DNA of 30,373 nucleotides from contig JAWCMT010000019.1 in the NCBI GenBank assembly GCA_038849555.1, positions 1 through 30,373 on the forward strand. The letters run 5' to 3'. This stretch comes from JAOAIV01 sp038849555 (lineage in GTDB: Archaea > Thermoproteota > Bathyarchaeia > Bathyarchaeales > Bathycorpusculaceae). Shown here one piece after another: positions 6,835-14,446 of this stretch. The notes below the pieces were generated by a model, which was not told the origin of the DNA, made no database searches, and saw only the letters and a program-made list of their open reading frames with translations. Both the position numbers and the translations under genes were made by a program. Position 1 is the stretch's first letter. The number at the start of each line of letters is the position of its first letter.

Positions 6835-8589
6835 ATGGCAAAGTTTAGGTGCACTATATGCAATCATGTTTATAATGAAGCCAAAGAAAAAGTGAAGTTC
6901 AGCGACTTGCCAAAGGAGTGGGTGTGTCCAGTCTGCGGCGCGCCAAAAAGCGTTTTCGTGCTTTTGGCGGAAGAAACCGCTGAAGAAAAAAGGGAGCGTA
7001 CTGTTTCGGATGTTCTAATAGCTCAAATCGCAGAGTGGGGAGTTCGATATGTTTTTGGGATTCCCGGGACTTCTACTTTAGGCATAGTTGACGCCATAAG
7101 AAAGAACAGTAAGATCCAATACATTCAGGTTCGGCATGAGCAGACCGCTGCCTTTATGGCTTCAGCCTATGGGAAGCTTACCGGCCACGTGGCCGCTTGC
7201 TTAGGCGTTTCAGGGCCAGGCGCAACTAATCTTGCTACGGGCTTGTATGACGCGAGTTTGGATCATTCGCCTGTTTTGGCGCTTACCGGTCTGGTGGCGC
7301 GGCAACTCATCGGGCCCGGCTCGGTTCAGGAGATTGATCAGTACTCCTTCTTTGAGCCCATATGCGTTTTTAACAAGATTTTGATGTCTGAAGAGCAAAC
7401 CACCATGTTGGCTACGTTGGCTATTAGGCATGCGTTGCTGGATCGTGGTGTTGCGCATATTGGTGTTCCCAGTGATGTGCAGAAGCTTCCGTATGATGCA
7501 CCGATTTTGCCTTTGGAAGGGCGGATGCCGAATCTGGCGTTTGGGCAGGAAGAGGCGCTTGTTGAGAAGGCTGCGCGAGTAATTGATCAGGCAGAGAGGC
7601 CCGTAATAATTGCGGGTTTCGGCGCTAGGGGGCAGGGAACCAAGCTTTTGAAATTGGCGTCAAAAATTTCTGCGCCCATAGTAACCACGTTCCGAGCTAA
7701 AGGCGTAATTGATGAGGATCACGCGTCATGCGCAGGCTGCCACGGCAGCATTGCGTCAACGGCTGCGGCAACACTTGTTCGCAAGGCCGACTTGCTAATC
7801 GTGATTGGCTGCTCTTTCTCGGATTTGACGCGGATTCCTGAGACGCGAATGGTGCAGATTGACATTAACATGAAGATGATTGCGAAGAATTATCCTGTTG
7901 AGGTAGGCTTAATCGGCAACAGCGCCGTGCTAATCCAGAAATTGGCTGAGAAAGTGCAGGAAAAGCAAAATGCAGCGTATTTGGAGGAGATTTCGAAGTT
8001 GAAGCGGGAATGGATGGAACAGCTACGGCGAGAGGCAGATCCATCTTTGAAGCCCATTCGCCCACCATATATCATGAAGGTTCTGAATGAGAAAATCGCC
8101 GAGGACGCCGTGATTTCGCTGGATGTGGGTGAAAACTGCTGGTGGTTCGGCAGAAACTTTCAGATGAAGCGAACGCAAAAGATGGTGATGAGCGGTTATT
8201 TGGCTTCGATGGGCTTCGGCTTGCCCGGAGCCATGGCAGCAGCGCTTGCGTACCCTGACAGGCAAATCGTGTGTATAACAGGCGATGGAGGCTTCTCAAT
8301 GGTTATGGCAGATTTTCTAACAGCGCTGAAGTATCGTATGCCCGTGAAGGTTTTTGTTCTGAACAACCAGAGCTTGGGCATGATACAGCAAGAGCAGAAG
8401 GTAGAGGGATATGAAAGCTGGCAGACGGAGCTTTATAACTATAATTTTGCGGATTTTGCAGCGCACTCTGGTGGAGTAGGGATAAAAGTAGTTGAGCCAG
8501 CTGAACTTGAAGGTGCAGTGGAGAATGCACTTTCCTTAAGCAAGGCGGTTATAGTGGATATTGACACTGACGCAAGAAGATTTCTTTGA
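6835..8589 (+). CDS. Rubredoxin-fused TPP-dependent enzyme (pyruvate oxidase/acetolactate synthase family)
   Basis: The 584 residues begin with a rubredoxin domain (1-45): C6-x2-C9 and C31-P-V-C34, with the spacing of a mononuclear Fe(Cys)4 site. A complete thiamine-diphosphate enzyme of the acetolactate synthase/pyruvate oxidase family follows. It has FGIPGTST and catalytic-type Glu102 in RHEQTAAFMASAYGK, SGPGATN in the Pyr domain, and a central nucleotide-binding-like domain. The PP domain has GDGGFSM (483 on) and NN at 510-511, the GDG-x26-NN cofactor motif. This family decarboxylates 2-keto acids. The rubredoxin suggests that electrons leave by iron instead of, or alongside, flavin, but flavin binding cannot be settled by eye. 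AGGGG lies 7 nt before the ATG. No acetolactate synthase small subunit is adjacent. The substrate is unknown; pyruvate is a guess. Confidence 0.88.
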   Translation: MAKFRCTICNHVYNEAKEKVKFSDLPKEWVCPVCGAPKSVFVLLAEETAEEKRERTVSDVLIAQIAEWGVRYVFGIPGTSTLGIVDAIRKNSKIQYIQVRHEQTAAFMASAYGKLTGHVAACLGVSGPGATNLATGLYDASLDHSPVLALTGLVARQLIGPGSVQEIDQYSFFEPICVFNKILMSEEQTTMLATLAIRHALLDRGVAHIGVPSDVQKLPYDAPILPLEGRMPNLAFGQEEALVEKAARVIDQAERPVIIAGFGARGQGTKLLKLASKISAPIVTTFRAKGVIDEDHASCAGCHGSIASTAAATLVRKADLLIVIGCSFSDLTRIPETRMVQIDINMKMIAKNYPVEVGLIGNSAVLIQKLAEKVQEKQNAAYLEEISKLKREWMEQLRREADPSLKPIRPPYIMKVLNEKIAEDAVISLDVGENCWWFGRNFQMKRTQKMVMSGYLASMGFGLPGAMAAALAYPDRQIVCITGDGGFSMVMADFLTALKYRMPVKVFVLNNQSLGMIQQEQKVEGYESWQTELYNYNFADFAAHSGGVGIKVVEPAELEGAVENALSLSKAVIVDIDTDARRFL

Positions 8590-8771
8590 AGTCGAAAAGT
8601 GACGCATGGGAAAGCCTCCACTCCTCTATGTAGGGCGTTAGGTTTTGTAGAATAACTATGATGTAATTCGTCAAAAAGGATAGGCCCTCTATAGGTTTCT
8701 GCATTGATTGGCTAATAGCCGCCAAATATGAATGCGCCAGCGCCTGTTGGCTCACTGAAGTAGCGTCTCAG

Positions 8772-8784
8772 TTTTTAATAAAAA
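8772..8784. terminator. Bidirectional oligo-T/A terminator between convergent genes
   Basis: T5-AAT-A5-like sequence lies between the convergent TPP enzyme and guaA. It gives a U-tract to transcripts from either side. Confidence 0.4.
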
Positions 8785-8799
8785 TATGCCGTGGTTTTT

Positions 8800-10359
8800 C
8801 TATTCCCATTCTATTGTTGCCGGCGGCTTATGCGTAATGTCATAGACTACTCGGGTTACTTCCGGAATCTCATTCGTTATCCGCGTAGAAATCCTCTCCA
8901 GAATGGTGTAGGGGATTTTGGCGAAGCTGGCGGTCATGGCTTCGCGGCTTTCCGCAGCGCGGACTGCGACAACGTAGCCGTAGGCTCGCGCGTCGCCTTT
9001 GACGCCGGTAGCCTTAGTGTCTGTTAAAACAGCGAAGTACTGCCACAAGTTATCCTCTAAGCCTCCTCGCTCGATTTCCTCTCTGACTATGGTGTCTGCC
9101 TTCTTTGCGATTCTAACCTTCTCCGCGGTTAATTCCCCAATTATTCTAACTGCCAAGCCTGGTCCTGGAAACGGTTGCCTTGAAACGATTTCCCGCGGCA
9201 AACCCAGCATTTTCGCTACGCGCCTCACCTCGTCCTTATACAAGTCGCGTAGCGGCTCCAGAATCTTCTTGAACTTGATTTTCGCCGGTAGCCCTGCCAC
9301 GTTATGATGAGTCTTGATTTTGTCCGAGTGCTTCCTGAAGCCTGATTCAATTCTGTCCGGGTAAATAGTGCCCTGGATCAAGTATTCGGCGCCCACTTTC
9401 TCGGCTATTTCCTCAAAGACGCGTATGAATTCTTCACCTATGATTTTCCGCTTGGTTTCGGGGTCCACAACGCCTTTAAGTTTCTCCAAAAACCTTTGCT
9501 GCGCATTTGCCACTACAAAGTTGATTTTAAACTGCTTAAACGCGTCTCTGATGGCTTCTGGTTCGCCTTCCCGCATGAAGCCGTGATCAACGAAAACAGC
9601 CGTTAATCTGTCATTTAATGCTTGAGCAGCGAGCGCCGTTGCCACGCTTGAGTCTATGCCTCCGCTTAAGCCGATTATGGCTTTCGCGTCTCTCACTTCT
9701 GACCTCAGTTCATTAATCATTTTGGTTATTAGGTCTTCCATTTGCCAGTTCGCAGTGCACCCGCATACTTTGAAGATGAAGTTGCGGAGCATGAGCATGC
9801 CGTTTTCGGTGTGGACAACCTCGGGATGCCACTGCAAACCGTAAATAGGCTTAGTCTTGTGCCTAAAAGCGGCTACTGGACAGCTTTCCGTATGTGCCAG
9901 CACTTCGAAGTCAGGTGGCATTGAGAAGACGGTGTCGCCATGGCTCATCCACACTTTTTCTTTTCTGCTTAAGCCCGCAAGCACGCCAACAGGCTTGTCA
10001 ATCTCGACATAAGAAACGCCATATTCTCTGCAAGCCGCGGGCTCCACTTTCCCCTTACACATTTGGGCTATGAGCTGGTGCCCGTAGCATAAGCCTAAGA
10101 CTGGCAGGTTTAGCTCCAAGATTCCCGCCTCAATGCGAGGCGCGTCTTGCTCATAAACGCTTGAGGGCCCGCCGGAAAGAATTATCCCCTTAATGTTGAG
10201 TTCACTGTTCATGCTTCGAATCTTGTCTGGCGTTATGTCAGGCGGCACAATTTCAGAGTAAACTCCGTGCTCTCTTATTCTTCTGCCTATCAAGTGACAG
10301 TATTGGCCGCCGAAATCCAGCACTAGTATAGTGTCATATTTTGTCTTCATTTTTCTCAT
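8800..10359 (-). CDS. guaA: GMP synthase (glutamine-hydrolysing), fused form
   Basis: This full-length two-domain GMP synthetase (519 aa) aminates XMP to GMP with glutamine and ATP. The class I glutamine amidotransferase domain (about 8-200) has the nucleophile C91 in GLCYGHQ and H178/E180 in WHPE. The ATP pyrophosphatase domain (about 205-400) has the PP-loop SGGIDSS at 232-238. The C-terminal dimerisation domain has RQPFPGPGLAVRIIGE and ends with the family's THKPPATIEWE. Many archaea encode the two halves as separate genes, so the fused bacterial-type arrangement is worth noting. The start could be the ATG at 10359 or the ATG at 10350; the TAGG upstream fits the latter better. The gene is divergent from an Lrp/AsnC regulator. 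Confidence 0.96.
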   Translation of the reverse strand: MRKMKTKYDTILVLDFGGQYCHLIGRRIREHGVYSEIVPPDITPDKIRSMNSELNIKGIILSGGPSSVYEQDAPRIEAGILELNLPVLGLCYGHQLIAQMCKGKVEPAACREYGVSYVEIDKPVGVLAGLSRKEKVWMSHGDTVFSMPPDFEVLAHTESCPVAAFRHKTKPIYGLQWHPEVVHTENGMLMLRNFIFKVCGCTANWQMEDLITKMINELRSEVRDAKAIIGLSGGIDSSVATALAAQALNDRLTAVFVDHGFMREGEPEAIRDAFKQFKINFVVANAQQRFLEKLKGVVDPETKRKIIGEEFIRVFEEIAEKVGAEYLIQGTIYPDRIESGFRKHSDKIKTHHNVAGLPAKIKFKKILEPLRDLYKDEVRRVAKMLGLPREIVSRQPFPGPGLAVRIIGELTAEKVRIAKKADTIVREEIERGGLEDNLWQYFAVLTDTKATGVKGDARAYGYVVAVRAAESREAMTASFAKIPYTILERISTRITNEIPEVTRVVYDITHKPPATIEWE

Positions 10360-10493
10360 GCCTATTGATTTTCCCTAGTAATTTAACGTTATTATCACGT
10401 TACTATCAATTGCAGCGGCACGTTTTGCGTTACACTATTTTTCTTTCTAAAGGAAGTTTCTAGACATTCCAATTTTAGGTGAATGAAACTAAA

Positions 10494-10504
10494 ATTATAT
10501 AAAC
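10494..10504 (+). promoter_or_regulatory. Predicted TATA box of the Lrp/AsnC regulator
   Basis: ATTATATAAAC matches the archaeal TATA consensus. The predicted transcription start is about 10525, leaving a leader of about 50 nt before the ATG at 10579. Confidence 0.45.
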
Positions 10505-10578
10505 TTAGTCGAATGACTATCAAAAGCGTGTCGCGGAAAATTTGGTTTGGCTGGAAAAATGTGCAGTAGGCGATAATT

Positions 10579-11022
10579 ATGGAGTTAAATGAAACTGATA
10601 GAAAAATCTTGGAAAACCTCTTGGCGGATGCGCGCCTCTCAAGCAGGCAAATAGCTAAGAATGTAGGTGTGTCCGTGGGCACCGTGCTTTCAAGAATAAA
10701 GAAAATGGAAGAAGACGGTTTAATAAAGGGCTACTCGGCCGTCCTTGATCATGAAAAACTCGGCTATGAACTCACCGTCGTTACGGAGATAACTGTTTCA
10801 AAAGGAAAACTTGTAGAAATGGAGAATGAAGTAGCCAAGCTGCCTGGCGTCTGCTGCGTTTATGACGTAACAGGCTTGACTGACGCCGTCATTATCGCCA
10901 AGTTCAAAAGCCGAGAAGATCTTGGAAAATTCACGAAAAATCTGCTGTCTTTGCCGTATGTGGAGAGAACAAACACTCATGTTGTATTGACCACGGTGAG
11001 AGAGAACTTCCGTTTACTCTAA
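10579..11022 (+). CDS. Lrp/AsnC-family transcriptional regulator
   Basis: This 147-residue protein has the standard two-domain Lrp/AsnC build. An N-terminal winged HTH (about 2-60) reads LNETDRKILENLLADARLSSRQIAKNVGVSVGTVLSRIKKMEEDGLIKGYSAVLD. A RAM effector domain (about 65-145) has the GVCCVYDVTGLTDAVIIAKFKSREDL segment. Members form dimers or octamers and respond to amino acids, activating or repressing nearby genes, often including their own. The gene is divergent from guaA (219 nt between starts), so guaA or autoregulation are candidate targets, though no clear operator palindrome is visible. The effector is unknown. Confidence 0.92.
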   Translation: MELNETDRKILENLLADARLSSRQIAKNVGVSVGTVLSRIKKMEEDGLIKGYSAVLDHEKLGYELTVVTEITVSKGKLVEMENEVAKLPGVCCVYDVTGLTDAVIIAKFKSREDLGKFTKNLLSLPYVERTNTHVVLTTVRENFRLL

Positions 11023-11131
11023 GCTTTCCTGCTTCCAGATAGTCGCTACTCCGTTTACAGCTGTAAGGGCTTGATGAAGGCGCTCCTTTTTAGCATATAA
11101 AAAACAACAAATCCATGTTCTATTTTCTCGT

Positions 11132-11150
11132 TATAGAAAAATTTTTAAAC
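11132..11150 (+). promoter_or_regulatory. BRE/TATA promoter of first IPE-x-F surface protein
   Basis: TATAGAAAAATTTTTAAAC has a purine-rich BRE-like GAAAAA followed by a TTTTTAAA TATA box. The ATG at 11203 lies 53 nt downstream, with GGGAGA at 11187-11192. A near copy precedes the paralogous gene at 12221-12239. Confidence 0.6.
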
Positions 11151-11202
11151 GATTTGAATCAAACAAATGAGCGCCTAAACTAAAAAGGGAGATATCATAA
11201 AC

Positions 11203-12024
11203 ATGCGTAGACGTTTAATTATGGCAATCTGTGTTTTGGCGTTGTGCAGTATGCTGCTGATAATAGGCATAACAAATGCTGCTGAACCAGGCTACACAAG
11301 AACAGACTACAACCCCCAAACTGGAATGACGCCTACCATTGATGGAAAATGGACCACCAACGACGAATGGGCATTAAACGGTGAAGTTACCACGATCGGC
11401 ACAGGCGCTGCCTTCAGAAGCGTATGGGTTTTAGAATCAATGACTCCAGATATAATAGTCACTGACACATTTCTGGTAGAATTCTTCGCTGACACCACAA
11501 ATGACGCTGGAGATTACTGGCAACTATGCATCGACGGCGACCAAAGCGGCGGCTCTGCCCCTCAATCCGGAGATTATAGAATAGACATTGTGGGGCATAC
11601 TACTCTAAAGTTGTATCAGGGAACAGGAACAGGATGGACCGAAGTTACCCCTGACCCAGCGGACATAATATGGAATAACACGTTGAGTGCTTCACCATCC
11701 AACAGCACAGCGCACTGGATTTTGGAACTCAAAATCTACAAAGCAGAACTCGGCGCAGGCCCAACATGGAATTTCCGATTAGCCATGTATGATGCAAGCA
11801 CTGGGACTCTTTTGGCGTGGCCGCCTACTCCTAGAGATGAACCAGCTCGCTGGGGAGTCCAAAACTACGTACAAGGTGCCATCCCCGAAACATTCAACAT
11901 CGCCCTCGTGGTGTTGCTGCTATCAACTGCAGCTGTAGTTAGCTTCTACTTCCTGCGAAAACGACCAAAAATCGAAAGTGTCGCTTCCATCAAAACAGGT
12001 GGCCAAACACACTGCTGTATGTGA
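11203..12024 (+). CDS. Secreted surface protein with C-terminal IPETF/TM/RKRPK sorting-like tail
   Basis: The 273 residues comprise a signal peptide (MRRR, then about 20 hydrophobic residues ending GITNA), a beta-rich ectodomain and a C-terminal tripartite tail. The tail is IPETF (227-231), a hydrophobic stretch (232-251) and RKRPK (252-256), with 17 further residues. The ectodomain has TIDGKWTTNDEW and TNDAGDYWQLCIDGD, like DOMON/CBM9-type beta-sandwich domains that bind haem or sugars; that assignment is tentative. NNT and NST sequons suggest N-glycosylation. The tail resembles PEF-type archaeosortase signals, and an archaeosortase is encoded at 20773, but the post-TM tail is longer than usual. 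A tandem paralogue follows. The end CCM could hold a metal or disulfide. The function is unknown. Confidence 0.75.
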   Translation: MRRRLIMAICVLALCSMLLIIGITNAAEPGYTRTDYNPQTGMTPTIDGKWTTNDEWALNGEVTTIGTGAAFRSVWVLESMTPDIIVTDTFLVEFFADTTNDAGDYWQLCIDGDQSGGSAPQSGDYRIDIVGHTTLKLYQGTGTGWTEVTPDPADIIWNNTLSASPSNSTAHWILELKIYKAELGAGPTWNFRLAMYDASTGTLLAWPPTPRDEPARWGVQNYVQGAIPETFNIALVVLLLSTAAVVSFYFLRKRPKIESVASIKTGGQTHCCM

Positions 12025-12043
12025 GCCTTTCACTTCAATCGCC

Positions 12044-12051
12044 CTTTTTTT
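12044..12051 (+). terminator. Oligo-T terminator
   Basis: A T7 run lies 20 nt after the stop of the first IPE-x-F protein, separating it from the paralogue's own promoter. Confidence 0.45.
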
Positions 12052-12220
12052 ATCTTTGTAACCCGATTAGTTGTGAAATAATCGAAGCAAATGCTATTTA
12101 AGCAAAAGTCAGGCAACACATGACATTTACTCATCTTGTTATCCCACTTCGTTATTTTCCAATGGAAATTATTTTATTTCACTTTTTCGAATGCACCATA
12201 AAACGTCGCCTTCTTTATGA

Positions 12221-12239
12221 TATAGGAAAAACTTTTAAG
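12221..12239 (+). promoter_or_regulatory. BRE/TATA promoter of second IPE-x-F surface protein
   Basis: TATAGGAAAAACTTTTAAGG closely matches the element before the first paralogue, at a similar distance from the start codon (about 52 nt to the ATG at 12291). The promoter appears to have been duplicated with the gene. Confidence 0.55.
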
Positions 12240-12290
12240 GCTAACGAGTTGAATAAACTAATTAGCCAAATTAAAGGAGAAGAAAGGGGA

Positions 12291-13097
12291 ATGAAAAGAT
12301 TCTTGCGTTTCGCACTTTCCATGCTATTTGTCTGCAGTTTACTATTGCCTATAATTGCCAGCGTCGTCAAGGCAGGCAATCCAGCCTACTCAATTACAGA
12401 GCACCCAAGCGTCAATACCGCAACAGTTGATGGAAAATGGACATCTAACGACGAATGGACAGACACTCCCGCCACTGACCTGACCGGCAATGCCACAGGA
12501 AAATTCGGATACAACATACAAGACTTCACCAATTTAGGCTTAGAGTGGATTATTGAAATCTTCACCGACAACACCAACGACGCAGGAGACTACTGGCAAA
12601 TCTGCTTCGACGACGGCAACGACGGCGGCACGGCACCTGACACTGACGACTTTAAAATAGAAATTATCGGACACACTACTTTGAAGGTGTATAAAGGAAC
12701 AGGTACTGGCTGGCAGGAAATTACTCCTGAAGCAGGAGAAATAAGATGGAATAACACGATTAGTGCCTCGCCGTGGAATAGCACGCCCCACTGGATTTTG
12801 GAAATCGTTGACACAAGCAAAACAGCGGGTCAAGTTCAAATTCCAAGTACACCACCAACTGGGATGAGAATTGCGGCTTACGATGCAAGTACAAGCACAA
12901 TTGCAGCGTGGGCGCCTAACAGCTCTGCAAACGTTCCAAATACATGGGGTGTAGTCTCGGGATTTTCTACAGATCCAATTCCTGAAGGCTTCAGCGTTGG
13001 CGTTGTGGTCTTGCTTACTTGTGTTGCGTTTGCTGTCAGCTTCTACTGCTTACGGAAGCGCCCAAAAACCCAAACTTACAGCACCATTAAACTGTAG
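12291..13097 (+). CDS. Secreted surface protein with C-terminal IPEGF/TM/RKRPK tail (paralogue)
   Basis: This 268-residue paralogue shares TVDGKWTSNDEW, NDAGDYWQICFDDG, the IGHTTLKVYKGTGTGW block, RWNNTISAS and HWILEI with its upstream neighbour. It starts at the ATG at 12291 with a KR-rich signal peptide (MKRFLRFALSMLFVCSLLLP...). The reading frame extends upstream to 12120, but that segment contains the promoter and is not coding-like. The tail is IPEGF (230-234), a membrane segment and RKRPK (255-259), followed by nine residues. It matches the first gene's tail better than the flanking sequence does, which implies selection on a sorting or anchoring signal. N-x-S/T sequons are present. The ectodomain is DOMON/CBM9-like by pattern only, and the function is unknown. 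Confidence 0.75.
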   Translation: MKRFLRFALSMLFVCSLLLPIIASVVKAGNPAYSITEHPSVNTATVDGKWTSNDEWTDTPATDLTGNATGKFGYNIQDFTNLGLEWIIEIFTDNTNDAGDYWQICFDDGNDGGTAPDTDDFKIEIIGHTTLKVYKGTGTGWQEITPEAGEIRWNNTISASPWNSTPHWILEIVDTSKTAGQVQIPSTPPTGMRIAAYDASTSTIAAWAPNSSANVPNTWGVVSGFSTDPIPEGFSVGVVVLLTCVAFAVSFYCLRKRPKTQTYSTIKL

Positions 13098-13303
13098 CCG
13101 TCAACGATTATCGGCGAAGTCAAGTCGAACTCGGAAGATATTTTACTCTCTTTTTCTTTTACTGCTAACATCCGCTTCGCAAAAATTAACAAGAGTGAAA
13201 AATTAAATGTTTGTATCGCGTAGAAAAAGATGAATAAAACAAAAATTTCTTGCGCACCACTTTAAAGCTTAAATTCGTGCTGCGCCTAAAATGAGGAAAC
13301 TAA

Positions 13304-14347
13304 ATGACAAAACTCAGCCGCATAAAAGTCATAATCCAACTTATCGTAGGCGTCGCCATACTACTCTGGCTGCTCCAGATAGCAAATTCAAGCGAAGTAT
13401 TCGCAACAATCCTGCAATTCAACGCCGTAAACCTCATCGGCGCAGTAGCCTTCTTCATAACAGCGTCCACTTTCGTGGCGCTTGCACTCTGCGTTACACT
13501 GAGGCGCTCTAACCCAGATGCACCGTTGCGGCATATGATAATGGCAAGCTTTGCTGGGCAACTGCTAAGTGACGTAACGCCCGTCCGCTCCGGCTACTTC
13601 CTCACACCTGTTTTCCTGAAGCAGTTAGCTAGTATACCCGTCGAGCAAGGCATGACTGGCGTCCTCGCCACTGGAGGCGTAAACTCCTTTGTGAAAGTGG
13701 CCATATGCCTGATAGGTTTAGGCTACTTCGCAAGCTACCTGTCTCTGCCTGCGGAAATTACCAACGCGCTACTCGTGGGCATAATCGTTTTACTCGTTGC
13801 CGGCGCGATTCTGCTGCTGATTATGTGGGATAAGCGCTTCTCAAGACTAGTCGCCAAGCTCGAGAGAATACCTGTTTTGGGTAAACGATTAAGCAAGTTT
13901 ACTGTGGTATTCAGCAATGTTCAGCAGGAAGGGCGAAAAATACAGTACTCGCTGGTATTCGTGGCTGCTTTGATATTTTTATCCGTAATCGCCCATGCCA
14001 CCGCGCTGTACTTGATTTTTAACGGCTTATGGTATTATCCTTCGCTTCATCTGATCGACTTCATCTTCATAGCAGCCTTTGCCTCAGTATTAACCTATAT
14101 ACCCGTTACCATCGCAGGGCTGGGAGTTCAAGAAGCAGGCTATGTTCTATTCCTTCAATTGCTTCTCGGACTGCCTCTTTCAGCCGTTAACCCGAAGCTT
14201 GTGGCGTTCGCATTGATAACCCGCGCCTTATTCACCGGAACAGACATAATCGGCATTAGCCCCTTGCTCAAAGCAGGCTTGGCGCCTACTGCCCAAGAGC
14301 CCATGCATGAAGTAACTTCAAGCAGCAAGTCAACACGCCCTGTATAG
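13304..14347 (+). CDS. UPF0104/LPG-synthase-TM family flippase-like membrane protein
   Basis: This 347-residue protein has about eight membrane segments and the features of Pfam lysylphosphatidylglycerol synthase TM region (UPF0104). These are FAGQLLSDVTPVRSG(Y), the GVLATGGVNSFVK loop and the late block YIPVTIAGLGVQEAGYVLFLQLLLGLP followed by LITR. In archaea, relatives lie in glycosylation loci and are proposed to flip or handle polyprenyl-linked sugars. That suits its place between surface proteins and GT-C glycosyltransferases. A TTTAAA box at 13261-13266 and GAGG at 13293-13296 precede the ATG. The last 25 residues are Ser/Thr-rich and cytoplasmic. T-tracts after the stop (14411-14440) probably end the transcript before the convergent gene. 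Confidence 0.82.
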   Translation: MTKLSRIKVIIQLIVGVAILLWLLQIANSSEVFATILQFNAVNLIGAVAFFITASTFVALALCVTLRRSNPDAPLRHMIMASFAGQLLSDVTPVRSGYFLTPVFLKQLASIPVEQGMTGVLATGGVNSFVKVAICLIGLGYFASYLSLPAEITNALLVGIIVLLVAGAILLLIMWDKRFSRLVAKLERIPVLGKRLSKFTVVFSNVQQEGRKIQYSLVFVAALIFLSVIAHATALYLIFNGLWYYPSLHLIDFIFIAAFASVLTYIPVTIAGLGVQEAGYVLFLQLLLGLPLSAVNPKLVAFALITRALFTGTDIIGISPLLKAGLAPTAQEPMHEVTSSSKSTRPV

Positions 14348-14410
14348 CCCGTTTCCCCAGCAGAGCAAATATTGCGGCAAAGCTCAGCTATTCCTGAAAA
14401 CCAGCATTCC

Positions 14411-14440
14411 TTTTTCAAATGCGATTTAACCCATTTTTTT
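14411..14440 (+). terminator. Two oligo-T tracts between convergent genes
   Basis: T5 at 14411-14415 and T7 at 14434-14440 follow the UPF0104 gene on the plus strand, just before the convergent glycosyltransferase stop at 14447. Confidence 0.4.
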
Positions 14441-14446
14441 GTTGGC

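Noticed and set aside
12120..12290. N-terminal extension of the second IPE-x-F protein
   Set aside because: The segment holds the promoter copy and ribosome binding site. The ATG at 12291 begins a proper signal peptide and matches the paralogue's length.
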